DNA of 64,000 bases from Notamacropus eugenii (taxonomy: Eukaryota > Chordata > Mammalia > Diprotodontia > Macropodidae). The notes beneath the pieces are model-generated. The model searched no databases. It was not told the origin of the DNA and saw only the letters and a list, made by a program, of their open reading frames with translations. How positions within the stretch are numbered: position 1 is the first letter of the stretch; each line of letters opens with the position of its first letter. The stretch lies in assembly GCF_028372415.1 (NCBI RefSeq), contig NC_092872.1, positions 388,514,853-388,578,852 on the forward strand, written 5' to 3'. The position numbers and the translations under genes were made by a program. This document shows positions 34,446 through 47,100 of this stretch, piece after piece.

Positions 34446-36780
34446 ACTTCTCATCAATGAGGCCCGTGGGATAAGTCATCTATATACATGTTTTTCATGT
34501 CTGTCAGATAACTAATGCTGAACTCAGAGTTGGTAAGGACTGATATCAATCTCTCGCTGGTGAGATCCAAATTAGTGCTTATCAGAATGTTAGTGGATTA
34601 TTGTCTGTTCATATTTGGAATCAATCTTTATACACATAGTCTTAGAACCTATCAGCATCAGCCATATTTAAAGCCCAAAACTCCAATTTATGAATGGGAT
34701 TATGAATCTCACTTTTAAAAAAATCCTTTGTTTCCATTTTCAATAGACTTCTGTTACCCAGAAGTCAGGTATCTTATAATATAAAACTGTTCTCAAACTC
34801 TCTGGGCTGTTGTAAAGTAAAAAGGCTTACTTAGTTTGACAAAAGCCCACACTGGACACATATAAGGCAATTAACCAAATCCTTAAAAGTTCACATTCTC
34901 ATAAGCTCATGGATTTAGAGTTGGAAAGAACCTCAGAGATCAACTCATCCAATCCCCATATTTTACAGATAAGGAAATGGAGTACCCAGGTCTCATTGGT
35001 AATATCAGAGGCAGTACTTGAATCCTGGTCCTCTAACAAAAGAGCGAGTTCTCTTTCCATTGCCTTCCATTCCAAAGATATTTAATTGGTACTAGAAGCT
35101 TCAGGCAAGACATTTCTTCCTTCTCGTCTATGTCTGGTTCTTCTCAGTCATATGCCCAAGAGTGAGATTGTTGATTTTTCAATGATGGTGTAATTCTCCC
35201 GGCTCATTCTGTAGCAGTCCTTTTCCTTCAGATATCTCCCCTAGCTGATACTGAAAGAAGAGATTGTTAACCACCTACCTTCCAGTCTGACTCTCTCTGG
35301 GTACTCTAAGACATCTTGGACACGTGATCCTACTGCTTTTCCCTTAACTGTTCTCCTTTACACTGAGTGCAAGAGCATGGTTCTCATGCCCTAGAATGAA
35401 TACCCTATTTCCCTTTCTTTGCCCATGTCCTTTTTTCCCAGATTTGCATATCATTTCCATCTGACATCACTTTCCTTATGTTAATGTCTGCTTTCTCCCT
35501 GCTTCCTCCCAAACTCCAAGTTTCTTTCCTAAGTAAGCACAATCCTGGCTCTCATTCGCGTCAGAGGAAAAGGGGCCCCAGAGAAAAGTTCCAGTGGTAC
35601 AGTTCTTCACAAATGACTATAGTGGCCACAGAATCCCAGGGAAGTCTTCAGGTCTAGATAATGTTTTGGTTGTGGCCAGATAAAGAACATTTCTATTTCC
35701 TCAGGATTGGTGCTCATTCCTTACTAAGATTCTATAGATAACTTGTGTTCTTAAAAGGAATGGAAGAACTGGCATTTGTCAACTTATAACTTTAAACCAG
35801 AGACTTCTACTATAGTTCATCTAATATTTTCAGTAATCTATCCTCACAGTCTTCCTACATCCTTCCAAATACATTGAACATATCCAGATAAACCAGAAAG
35901 TCTGTCATTTATGTCACCAATTCATTTTTCTATGATCTGCTAAAAAGCTTCAAGACTCACAGGACATGTAAACAAATTGGTAGAATGTCATTGGAATCCA
36001 GTTTTTTCCTTATCTTCTTCTACCGTGGGAATCTGAAAATAACCACTGTGAAGGACCAAAACTGAAAACCAGCAGATTGCTCAATAGGTAGTTCAAGGAA
36101 TCTTGAATTCTTGATGCAATATATTGATCTACTTCAGTCTTCTTATCCAAAGCCTGAGAATCCACATATCTAAATCCATAATAATCCATATCTAAATCTT
36201 TTCAGTAGAATTCTATCTTACTACTGTGGCACAAACTATAAATCTTCTAATGAGCTCTGATGGAGAATTTTCTAACATCACTTTCAAAAATATCATGAGT
36301 TGTTGAGAGGGATTGTATGGGTCATATTGAGGGTACATCCTGAATATACACTGATAATACACCAGCTGAATTTTTTTTTAAATTCACATGATCCTTATAT
36401 TCCAGAGGCAATGGAGAGTCTTCAAAGTCAAACTTTGACCCAAACAACTCTAGGTTCCCCCTTGAGCTGGAATGTTAACTACTTTCTTGATGTTATCTGC
36501 TAGCATCAGCCAGCATGTTACCTTAAGTTTCTGAACAGGTATATAAGTACTGAGGAAGCCCCACGCACTACATGCAGTAATCTGCAAGAACTCTGAATAG
36601 GCTAGAGTGGGTCTCAATTAATGTTGAAACTCTAGCCTGAAGGACACTTACCTGATCGCAATGCTCAATGGGTCTGGACATGTCTTTTCTGGTGTATGCA
36701 TATAATTCTACTAAAATGATGCTATAAACTTGTTGGATTTTGAGGTTTCAGTACTATACTTACTTTCTTGATCACTCCAC
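34446..36780. other. Mostly unclassified; one MIR-like SINE
   Basis: A MIR-like SINE in reverse orientation lies at 34,905-35,060 (GAGTTGGAAAGAACCTCAGAG...TTTTACAGATAAGGAAATGG). The rest has no recognised gene or repeat. Confidence 0.5.
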
Positions 36781-36865
36781 ACTTCAATTAATCACTCAAC
36801 ATTTATTAAGTACCTACTATGGGTCAATCAGTCTCCAAGCATTTATTAGGCAACTACTAGGTTGA
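36781..36865 (-). repeat. L2 3'-end relics
   Basis: Two copies of the reversed L2 terminus (ACATTTATTAAGTACCTACT and AGCATTTATTAGGCAACTACT) lie side by side, with a short overlap of decayed sequence. Confidence 0.6.
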
Positions 36866-37860
36866 TACACGTACAATGATTCATTATGAGACAACTTATC
36901 TATGAGTAGTGCTCACATAGTCCAAAGATGCCTAGGCCCTGCATAGAATCAAGGGTTCTTAACCTGGGGTTCATGAATTTGATTTTTTTTTATCTTGGTA
37001 ACTGTATTTCAATATAATTATTTCCCTTTGTAACTTTATGTATTTCATACATTTAAAAATATTAATCTGAGAAAGGGTCTATCTATAGGTTTCACTAGTC
37101 TACCAAAGGAGTTTATGACACCAAAAAGGGTAAGAACCTTTGCTTTGGAGGTATGTGTCACAAAAATCCTTTGCAAAATATAAAATATTTGGATAAAATA
37201 TATAGACTATAATTGTCATATGGGATCCACTATCCAGAACAGCAAGACAACTTACACCTTCTATCCTCAAACCTCTCTCTGTTTCACATAGTCCTTTGAA
37301 TTCAAGTAGGAAAAACTCAGGAAATACTGATGGGTCAGAAAGTGAGCTATTTTAGCAAAATACAATTTTTTTTTCATTATAGTCTATTTTTGTTCTTCCT
37401 TGAGCAGATCTCTTCTACTTCACGTCCCAAGCCCCTTCTGGGAGGGGTGGCTCTGTATACTGATCTAATCTCCAGCAGACTTCTCTTGAGTTTCTTCAAT
37501 GACATCTGCTTGGGCTCTCTTTTGGTCTCTATAGACCACAGCTAATGATACAGGCTGATATTTATCACTTCCAGTCACTTTCTCTGTCTACCACTGTCAA
37601 CCTTAGATTCCCTTGACCAATCTTATGTAAAGGAAGAAGATTCCCTCCTCCTTTTGATTGATGTGATCAAGAAGGGTCCAGAGAGTACGTATTAAAGGAT
37701 TTTCCTACAACCCCACAACAAAGTGTGAATGAATCTTTAATGAATTTGAGAGACAGAGGACATTGGCCATTGAATGAAGGCCACTGACGCACACAGAAAA
37801 CATCTTATAGTTGGTTAAGAAAATAATTCATGTCCCTTAAGAATAAATATGCACATATTA
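36866..37860. other. Unclassified intergenic sequence
   Basis: No supported gene or repeat. Confidence 0.4.
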
Positions 37861-38097
37861 GGGCACAGCTAGGTGGTGTGATAGATAGAGAGCTGAACTT
37901 GGAGTCAGGAAGACTCCTCTTCTGAAGTTTAAATCTGGCCTCAAACAGTTACTGTGTGGCCCTGGGCAAGTCACTTAAGTCTCCATTTGCTTCAATTTCC
38001 TCATTTATAAAATGGGGATAATAGCAACACCTATTTCCTAGGGTTGTTGTGAGGATCAAATGAGATAATAACTGTAAAGCACTTGGCACATAGTACT
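37861..38097 (+). mobile_element. Marsupial tRNA-like SINE with MIR-type core
   Basis: It begins GGGCACAGCTAGGTGGTG, then GAGTCAGGAAGACTCCTC, CTGGGCAAGTCACTTAAGTC, TAAAATGGGGATAATAGCAAC and GTTGTGAGGATCAAATGAG, ending GTAAAGCACTTGGCAC. The head resembles the SINE at 21.05 kb; the tail is MIR-like. Confidence 0.85.
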
Positions 38098-39949
38098 GTT
38101 TGTCAGCTTACATACCATGCAGTATCACCAATGGCTAATTACTTTGACCACATGCTAACTTATACATATACCTCAATAACAATGATCTTTAAGTTTGAGT
38201 CTATTTTTTATGTGAACACTTTGAATCTGTGATCTGATTAGCCAAAGGCAAAGGGTGTAAAGAGTGAAATCTTTTCTGCGAAATTTTCAAAGTCTTCAGA
38301 AAGAGGTACTTTCTCTCTCCTTTTCTAACTCTAGTCAAGGTGGAGAGGCAGACAAAAAACACAGGTGAGAAGAAAGGCAATCTTTCCCCCAGTCTGCAGA
38401 AATTTATGACATCATTAACTAAGAGACTAAATTTGTGACTAAAATATAATTTCTCTACTGTGAATTTCCAAATTGTGGTTTGAATGTTTTTATAAATGAT
38501 AAAATATCTTGGTAATTTCTGGGGTACCACTCTGTAGAATTTGTTTTAAAGAAAAATAAGAATAAAACTATAAACTTTTGTGAAAGTTTACATGGAAACA
38601 GCACTTAGATCTTTTATCATTCTTTCCCTCTAGATTGATTATTGATTCCCAACAGATTGATTATTTTAGTGCAAGGGAGGAAAGTAATTTCACTGACTAA
38701 AGAAAATAAGAAAGGAAGTAAAACTAGTTTCAAAGTATTATCAGTGAAGTCTAAGAGGGAAAAAATGGGTCAAATTTAAGTCTGGTTATAGAGAAGAAAA
38801 AATATTCAAAGGATCCTTGAAATAGTCAAACAAAATATACAATGAAGTAGTGTTGACTTGCTCCAATATTAATTAATAATTAATAAAATAATTAAGTATT
38901 AATATCCTTAAATATCCAACAGGACTACTCACAAACATAATACGTGCATTATATTCACCTTGGGCTCAGCCTTGGGATAATAAAGCCTCTCTAATGCCTA
39001 TTATAATAATACAACAAACAGTATTTACATAAAGCAAATATAAAATTTAATTGGGATAGAATAGTCAAATAAATAATAGGCACATGTCAAGCAATAGAAT
39101 AATTTTAACCTTATTTCTCCCACTCATACAGAGATGAGAGTAGTTTTCAATAGACAAATGTCAGCAGAGGATGGGTTAGGTCTTAAGGAGCAGATTCCTA
39201 CAAAACTTACACTCTGAAGTGCTGGAATGCTAACAATTCTTATTGTTAGCCCCTAAGCCCCATCATGATGACACACAGTAGGACTCCTTAGGCAGATGTA
39301 AAGCTTCCACATCGTAAGATTCCCATGTGTTAAACATTCAGTGGATTGTCCCTAACTCATTAGGGTACCTGAATTCTATTTACTTATTTCCCACCTCAGG
39401 ATGTATGTAGATAGGATACTTCCCACAAAGACAGCACCTCCTGGACCAAGGAGATTGTAGCTCTTAGAGCGTGTGCAGTATGCTTGACTAGAGGCATCAC
39501 CTATATGGACTTGGGAGAGCAGGCAGGTATTGATTTCAGCCTTTTGTTAACCAAGTAATTAAGAGACCAGCTTCTGAGTCATAAACAGACATGCCTTCAA
39601 AAAGCACTAACAGGCCAAGGGGTTTCCTCTTTCTTACCTGGTTGTGTTTAAGTAAAAGCCTCCAGATGGAAAGAAACCTCAGGTCCTTTCTACCTGTCCA
39701 GGTAAGATATGTGGCCCAGGAATACAGGCCTCTCTGTTCTTTGCCTCTTTGCATTTGTTCTTTCCACTTGCAGGTGAAAGGGTATTAGAGACAGTTATGA
39801 CTTTGTGAACTTTTGTCAAAGAGATTTGATAAAAGAGTAAGGGAGTGACGTACCACAAGTCTAGAGATGGAAGTCTGGGTCAGTTTCCTATCAGCAGAGG
39901 CATCACTGCAGCCCTGAGGAGCAGAAGCCAGGCCCAGTTAAGATAGATG
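38098..39949. other. Unclassified intergenic sequence
   Basis: No gene. Open frames such as 38,201-38,530 (minus) have no domain or conserved-looking composition. Confidence 0.4.
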
Positions 39950-40495
39950 CATATTCATCCAGTGCAGCGTGTGGGGTGTTCTGGAGGATTAGACCCTTTG
40001 GTGTGAGGGTTTGCCACATCTAACTTTGGTGTCTAGCTGATTCACCCAACTCTCACCTGTGGCTCCAAGAGGCTGTAGCATGCACAGAGGCACACGTGGT
40101 AAAACTGTCTGGGCAAAAAGGCTGAAGCAGCTTCAGGGTAACTGACAGGACTTTGTTGGTGAGTCTATCCCAAGCACGTGAAGACTTCCACCTGCAGAAG
40201 AGGTAGATGAGAACAGTTTGTTCCAATGGTCATGAAGGTGACTGAAGCAGGCACTGTGGAGTACTAAGAGTGTGGTCAGACATCAAAGATGATGTCAACC
40301 ATTGCATCCTGGGCCATGGCCAATCATCCTGACTTTTGCCTTGCCACTGGACTTTGATGACCTAGGAAGAGAGAGTGAGGCTGATGACTTTGTGCAACTC
40401 TGCCTCACTTCAATCCAATTCACACTGAAGTGAAGACATCATCTGTGATGCTATTGGTCCTCTGAAAGGAGGAGGACAAACGACTCATCCAGTGG
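39950..40495 (+). mobile_element. RTE-derived element, 3' end
   Basis: The last 150 bases (TGACTTTGTGCAACTCTGCC...CATTGGTCCTCTGAAAGGAGG) mirror, in reverse, the RTE 3' end at 5128-5190. The 5' 350 bases are not obviously coding, so this may be an RTE-mobilised SINE rather than a LINE fragment. Confidence 0.6.
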
Positions 40496-40929
40496 TTATG
40501 TGGAGTCTCTCTGATAATCCCAGTCTTAAACTGGTTTAATAATTTATAGATACATCTTAGGAAATGACAAATTTTCTACAACCAATCTGAACGCAACAAA
40601 CTGAACTCCAACTAGAGTGGCACTTGGCTTAAAACCTATGACTGACTGATTGAAACTCAAACCTATGACTGAGATTGATTGAGACTTCCTTAAGGTATCC
40701 AGGAATCTTGTAATTTACTTGAAGTAAGTGTTGGAGTGCAGCAGGTTGATTTGATTTGATTTGACGTAATCAGTCCCACTCTTACATACGTATACCCCTT
40801 GTCATTGGTCTTTCTAACTACCAATCCTGTCAAAGTCCATGTCCTCCTTACATATTAGATTTAAAGTATAGTTTCAGAAGCAGTTTGATAATCCGAGGAC
40901 TTGTGTTTTACAAGTAATTTGGCTCCTAT

Positions 40930-41395
40930 GTGGAGGAAGGATTAGAGGAGGGAGAGACAGGAAAAGGGGAAACCAATTAATAGGCAATGGTCTAGGCAAG
41001 ACAAAATGGGGACCTGAACTAAAGTTGTCACCATGAGAATGGAAAGGTATTGTAAAAGTTGAATCTAAAGACTTGGAAATTAATTGAATATAGGAGTGAG
41101 GTAAGGGAGAGGGAAGAATGGTGTATGATTTTGAGGCTGTGAAATGGTTGGCTGCCTAGAAGTACAGAGGTGCCTTCAGTAGAAATAGGGAAGTCTGGAG
41201 GAGGGTTTATTTAGGGGAAGATAGGGAGTTCTCTATTAAGATATATTGAGTTTGAGATACCAATGGGACATACAGATGCAGAATTAACATCAGGAAATTG
41301 GTGATGTGAAAATTCAGCAAGAGACAGGTGTATAGATCTGGAAGTCATCTACATAGAGATGATAGAAATTGACTCATAGGAACTGGTAAGATCAC
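40930..41395 (-). repeat. L2 LINE fragment
   Basis: Matches the order of the longer L2 at 56.2-56.5 kb (GAGTTTGAGATACCAATGGGACAT; GGAAGTCATCTACATAGAGATG), i.e. the region encoding the palm of the L2 reverse transcriptase, in minus orientation. No open frame. Confidence 0.7.
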
Positions 41396-41499
41396 CAAAA
41401 GAGAAAAGGAAAGGATCTAGGACAGAGCTTAGGGGAAACCCACATTTGGTTGTCTGGAAGTAAAAGATGATTTAATATAAAAGACTGAAGAGTAGTCAG

Positions 41500-41935
41500 A
41501 AAAAAATAGTGAATTGACTCAGTCATTCTGAAAAGCAATTTAGAGCTATGTTCAAAAAAACAAGTCGATAAAATGTGCATACCCTTTGATCCAGTAATAA
41601 CACTGCTAGGCCTAATTATCCAAGAATTCAAAGAAAGAGAAAAAGGACCCATATGTATAAAAATATTTATAGCAGCTCTTTTCATAGTAGCAAAAACTTG
41701 AAACTAACATGGTACCCCACCTGTTGGGGAATGGCTAAACAAATTATGACATATGAATGTAATGTAATATTACTGCAACATGCAAAATGGTGAAATGGAC
41801 AGTTTCAGAGAAAAGTAGGAAGACCTGGATGAACTGAGCAGAATGAACTGAGTAGAACCAGGAGGATAATTTCAATTTATACAATGATAAAAACATTCTA
41901 AAGAAAAACAACTTTGACAGACTTTAGAACTCAGT
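41500..41935 (+). mobile_element. L1 fragment, ORF2 C-terminal region
   Basis: AATTGACTCAGTCATTCTG, then ATGTGCATACCCTTTGATCC, then GGGGAATGGCTAAACAA are the usual landmarks of the last 150 codons of L1 ORF2. It ends without a 3' UTR. Confidence 0.8.
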
Positions 41936-41936
41936 C

Positions 41937-42870
41937 AATAAACGTTAAGTGCCCACTATATGCCAGCCAGGCACTGTGCTAAGTAAGCACTGGGGATATA
42001 AAAAGAGTCAAAAGATAGTCCTTGCCCTAGCAAATAAATGTGTACAAACAAGCTATATTTAGGATAAATAAGAAATAATTAAGAGAAGGAATGGACTAGA
42101 ATTAAGAGTGACTGGGAAAAGCTTTCAGGAGATTTTAGTTGGGACTTAAAAGGAGGCCAAGGAAGACAGGAAGCAGAGATGAGGAGGGAGAATATTCATG
42201 CATGGGGGGTGTAGCCAGAGAAAGTGCCCAGAGTCAGAAGATGGAGTACCTTGGTTGAGGAACAGCAAGGAGGCCAGTATCACTGGACTGAAGGTGAGGA
42301 AAAGGTGTAAGAAAACTGAAAAAGGGATTTTTGGGGGGGAAGTTATGCCAAATGAGATTTTGCATTTGATCCCAAAGTCAAAAGGGAAACACTGTAGTTT
42401 ACTGAGTGATGATGGGGGTGGAGTGACATGATCAGACCTATACTTTAGGAAAATTACTTTGGTGGATGAATGGAGGCTGGATTAGAGTGGGGAGAGACTT
42501 GAGGCAGGAGATCCACCAGCAGGCTATTGCAATAGTCCAAGTGTGAGGTGATAAAGATCTGCACCAAGGTAGTGACAGTGTCAAAGGAGAGACAAGGGGG
42601 TATATTATGGATGCTTGATAAAATCACCAATGCTGTAGTATACAGAGGAAGAAGAGGGCCAGGGACAGAATCCTATGGGATGCTTACAGTTAGAGGGCAT
42701 GATCTGGATGAAGATAGGTGCCCTGAAAATCTAGAGAGAAAAGGGTAATAAGGAGAAGAGGATGATCAACAATGGCAAAGGCTGTGGAAAGGTCAAGGAG
42801 AATGAGAACTGAGAAAAGACTGAGAGGTTATTGCTAACTTTGGAGAGCACTCTGATCAATTAGATGGCAA
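41937..42870 (-). repeat. L2 LINE, 3' half
   Basis: Starts with the reversed L2 terminus (CAGTCAATAAACGTTAAGTG; ATGCCAGCCAGGCACTGTGC) and continues through 3' UTR and ORF2 C-terminal sequence. Same order as 55.17-57 kb, including GGCTATTGCAATAGTCCAAGTGTGAGG. Decayed. Confidence 0.82.
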
Positions 42871-43452
42871 ATCATGCTTCCAGAGGATCAGAAATGAAGC
42901 ATGCTATCCAGACAGGAATATTAGTATGCTATTCTGACAGGGAGATGGTAGATTTGGGATGCAGAATGAGATGTACATTTTTTGGACAAGGAAGAAAGAA
43001 TTTACTTTTCCTTAGTGTGAAAATTTTTCTGAGTGTTTCATTTTTGTTTTTGTTGTTGAATTGGGGGGAGGTGGTGGGAATTGGGTGGGAGGAAGGGAAA
43101 AAATGAATCCTCATTAAATGGAAAAAAAATTAGTTTAAAAAAGCAGTACACAGGAAGAGTGAATGACTGACATTGTCAAAAGATGCGTAGTGATCAACTA
43201 GTCTGAAGTCTTAGAAAACACTACTGTTTATTAGTTCATTAACTGGTGGTAATTTTGGAAAGAATAATTTAGTCCAGTAGTAAGGAGTCAGATAGCAAGT
43301 AGGTGAGAAATAAGTGAGAAGTTAGGAAATTGAGCCAATGATTTTTAAAGACTTTCTCAGAGTCTGAATTTGAAAGGAAAAGGAGGTATAAGATGATAGT
43401 TTGAAGTGAAAGCATCAAATGAAGGGTTTTTGGTTTTGGGTTTTTTTTAAGA

Positions 43453-45741
43453 CTGGACTGAGAGGGCAGAGCCAAGATGGTGGCTTAGGGGCAGCCACCC
43501 AGCTGAACTTGTGTAACATTCCCCTCCAAACAACTTTAAAATAATGCCTCAAAGAAAATTTTGGAGCAGCAGAACCAAAAGACATCAGATCTAAGAAAAC
43601 TTAAGAGGTAGACAGAAGAAGTCTGTAATACCAGGGTGGAGGTCTGTCTGGAGCCCCCACACTGGATAGCATCAATAGTAGCTACAGCAGCAGCAGCAGC
43701 TTTGGGAGTTTTCAGCTCAGATACATGAGGGGGTCAGGCAAATGCTCAGAAAGAGATTACACTGGGTACAACTGGCACTGACTGGCAACTCTATTGCCCC
43801 TATACAGTTCTGGGTAGCAGTTTCAAGGTGGAGAAGAATGTTGGTGTTTGGTTACAATGGAGCAAGAGACCTTGTCATGGTACCAAAACAGAAGCTACCA
43901 AAACTAGCACATGCAACTGTTGGGGACCAGGGGCCCTTCCTTGGTAAAGACCAGAGTGCAGAGCAGGAGACCAGGGATCATACATATCCTACCTTGGAAG
44001 GCCCCCAAACCTGCAGACTTCCAGAACTAGCTCTGAAAACAGCAGTATGGAAAAAGCCCAAAGCTAAGGGTAGTCTTTTCCCACTCTAAGGGGAGCAGAA
44101 CTCAACTTTAACATGCATTTCAAAGTGAGGAAACAGACTAGGAAAATGAACAAGCAAGCAGCAGCAGCAAGAACAACAACAACAACAAAGGAATTTGGCC
44201 ATGAAAAGCTACTAATTGTTTCTTGTTTGTCTCTATGGTGACAGGAAAGAACAAGATGTAAACTCAGAAGAAGACAACAATGTGATAGTAACTAAAAAAA
44301 GCCTCATAGAAATATGCTAATCAGACCTAAGCCCAACAAGAATTTCTGGATGAGTTAAAGAAAGAGATAAGAATGGTAGAAAAAATTGGGAAAAGAAATA
44401 AAATAATTTTCTTAATTAGGAAAAGAGAATGAACAGCTTGGCAAAAAAAAAAAAAGGCACAAAAATTATGGAAGGAAATAATACCTTAAAAAGCAGAATT
44501 AGCCTAAGAGTAAAAGAGGCACAAAAATTCACGGAAGAAAAGAACTCCTTAAAAAACAGATTTGGTCAAGTGGAAAAAGAGGTACAAAATCTTACCGAAG
44601 AAAATAATTCCTTAAAAATTAATGGAAGCCAATAAGAAACAATAAAACAAAGTCAAAAAAATAGAAAAAAATGTGAAATATCTCATAGAAAAATAATTGA
44701 CCTGGAAAATGAATAGAAGAGAGGTAATTTAAGTATTCTTAGATTAGCTGAAAGTCATAATCAAAGAAAAGCCTAGACATAATTTTTCAAAAAACTATCA
44801 AGGAAAGTTGTTCTGATATCTTAGATTCAGAGGGTAGAATAGAAATTGAAAGAATCTGCTGATTCACCTCCTTAAAGGGATCCTAAAATAAAACTCCTAG
44901 GATTATTATAGAAAAATTTTAGACTTCCCAGATCAAAGAGGAAATACTTCAAGAAGCCAGAAAGAAACAATTCAGATATTGTGGTGCCACAGACAAGGTC
45001 ACATAGGATTTAGTGGCTTCCATATTAAAGGATTGGAGGGCATGGAATATGATATTCTGGTAAGGGTTACAATAAAAAATCACCTACACAGCAAAATTGA
45101 GTAATTAATCCTTCAAGGGGAAAAATGGATATTTAATGAAATAGAGGACTTTCAAGTTTCCTGATGAAAAGATCAAAGTTGAATAGAAAATTTGACATAC
45201 AAACAGAGACTCAAGAGAAGCATAAAAAGGTAAACATGAAAGGAGTAATCATTAGGGACTCAATAAAGTTAAACTGTTTATATTTCTATATGGAAAAATG
45301 ATTCATGTAACTCCTCAGAACTTTATCATTATTACAGCAATTTAAAGGAGTTTACATAGACAGAGGGCATGGGTATAAGTTAATTGTATTGGAATACTCT
45401 CCTCACAAAAAATGGAAGTGTGAGAAAGGGATGCACTAGTTGAAGAGGGAAGGGAGACATAGACTATAATCACATAAAAGAGGCACACAATGGAGAGTTT
45501 TTACAATGGAGGTGAAAATGGCAGGGAGGGGCAGGTAGTGGCAGGCAATACTTGAATCTTACTCTCATCAGAATTGGCTCAAAGAAAGATTACTTATGCA
45601 CATTCAGTTATGTATAGAAATGTAATTTAATAGGAAAATTGGAGGGGAAAGAGAGAAAAGAAAGGAGAGGATGATAAAGTTGGGGTGGATGAAGGGAAGC
45701 AGTGGTGAGAAGCAAAACAGACTTTTGAAAAAGTACGGGGG

Positions 45742-45816
<75 letters not shown>

Positions 45817-46640
45817 CGCACAGATGATAGGATGATTGGAGGAAATGGAAGAAAATATACAGTAATCCCAACTAGGAATGTGAATGGGATGACCTCACCA
45901 TAAAATGGAAGGAGATGGCAGAAGAGATATGAAACCAGAATGCAGCAATATGGAGTTTACAAGAGATACACTGGAAACAGAAAGATATTTACAGTATTGA
46001 AATAAAGGGCTGAAGCAGAATCTAGTATTCTTTAGCTGAAGTAAAAGAGGTAGAGGCAGCAATCATGATCTCAGACAAAACAAAAGCAAAAATAGACCTA
46101 ATTAAAAGAGATAATCAGAAAAATTATATTTTACTAAAAGGTACTATAGATGATGAAGTAACACAAAACAATTTTACAGCCAGTTTCTCTGATAAAGATT
46201 TCATTTTCAATATATGCTGAATATAGAACTGAGTCAAATTTATAAAAATAAGAGCCATTCCCCAATTTTTACATGCGCAGTTCTTACACTCTTTTTTTTA
46301 AAACGGAGATTTATTTTTATTGTATGATTCAAGACAATTTCAAAGGACTCATGATGAAGAAATGCTATCTACCTCCAGAGAGATAATTGATGAATTCTGA
46401 AGTGCAAACTGAAGTATAATTTTCTCACTTTCTTATTATGTTTGCTTTTTTTTTTTGAAATATGACTAACATGGAAATGTTCTGCATGATTTCACGTGCA
46501 CAGTTGATAACATTTTGCTTGCCTTTTCAGTGAGTGAGGAAGAGTGGGACAGAGGGAAAGAATTTGTAATTCCAAATTTGAAAAGAAAAGAATATTTAAA
46601 AGAAATAAATTAGAAGTTAAAAAAAACAGCTATGTCAAAA
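43453..46640 (+). mobile_element. L1 LINE lacking reverse transcriptase, plus strand
   Basis: 5' UTR starts near 43,458 (GAGGGCAGAGCCAAGATGGT). ORF1 is at about 44,240-44,870, with a Lys/Glu coiled-coil frame at 44,429-44,635 repeating E-x-N-(S/T)-L-K. A 0.9-kb inter-ORF region with (GA)n follows. An endonuclease-like segment (about 45,870-46,160: V-N-V-N-G-M, then A-I-M-I-S-D-K) comes next and joins directly to the end of ORF2 at about 46,170-46,260. The 3' UTR is at 46,325-46,630. The RT domain is missing, with the same junction as the copy at 780-880. A foldback arm replaces part of the ORF2 end at 46,271. Confidence 0.85.
45742..45816. repeat. (GA)n microsatellite inside L1
   Basis: About 75 bases of GA with two AAAG interruptions, in the inter-ORF region of the L1. 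Confidence 0.95.
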
Positions 46641-46716
46641 CAAAAGGTGTCAATAAACATTAAAATAAAAAATAAATCTCCCTTACAAAAAAAAGGAGTA
46701 TAAGAACTGAGCATGT
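46271..46716. repeat. Foldback: 53-bp inverted repeats around an L1 3' end
   Basis: Arm 46,271-46,323 (ACATGCGCAGTTCTTACACT...) is the reverse complement of 46,664-46,716, with about six mismatches. The interior 46,324-46,663 is the 3' UTR of the surrounding L1. No convincing TSD lies outside the arms. Confidence 0.8.
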
Positions 46717-46719
46717 TTA

Positions 46720-47100
46720 CACTTAGCAGAGAAATAGTTAGTAGAAAAGGAGAGATTGGGAATGAAAGAGAGAGAAAGGGGATCACCAAAAGGGCTTCTA
46801 TGGGACGAGAAGTGAGGGGGATGAAACCAAATGTGCAAGAAGAAGTGCTGGCATTGGCAAAGGGAAAGATTATGCTTTCCTCAGATACAGGAAAAAAGGA
46901 ATAGAGATTTAGGGAATAAGAAAGAGAGAGGGTTTTAGGTGTGGAGTAGGGGAGAAAAGGGGATTTGTAGGAAAGATGATCTCTATTTTCCCAGTAAAGT
47001 AAGGGAGATCATTTGTTGAGAGGGAGAGAGGAGGCAATCATGTAGGGGACTTCAGAGGGAAAAGGAAAGTTTGGAATAGCCACCATGGTGAGTTTGTTTA
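46720..47100 (-). repeat. Possible L2 5' region
   Basis: Purine-rich sequence with blocks like AGAAGAAGTGCTGGCATTGG and AGATACAGGAAAAAAGG resembles the 5' part of L2 in reverse. Weak. Confidence 0.35.

Noticed and set aside
45608-45871. Ser-Leu-rich minus-strand open frames
   Set aside because: They read through the (GA)n tract of the L1.
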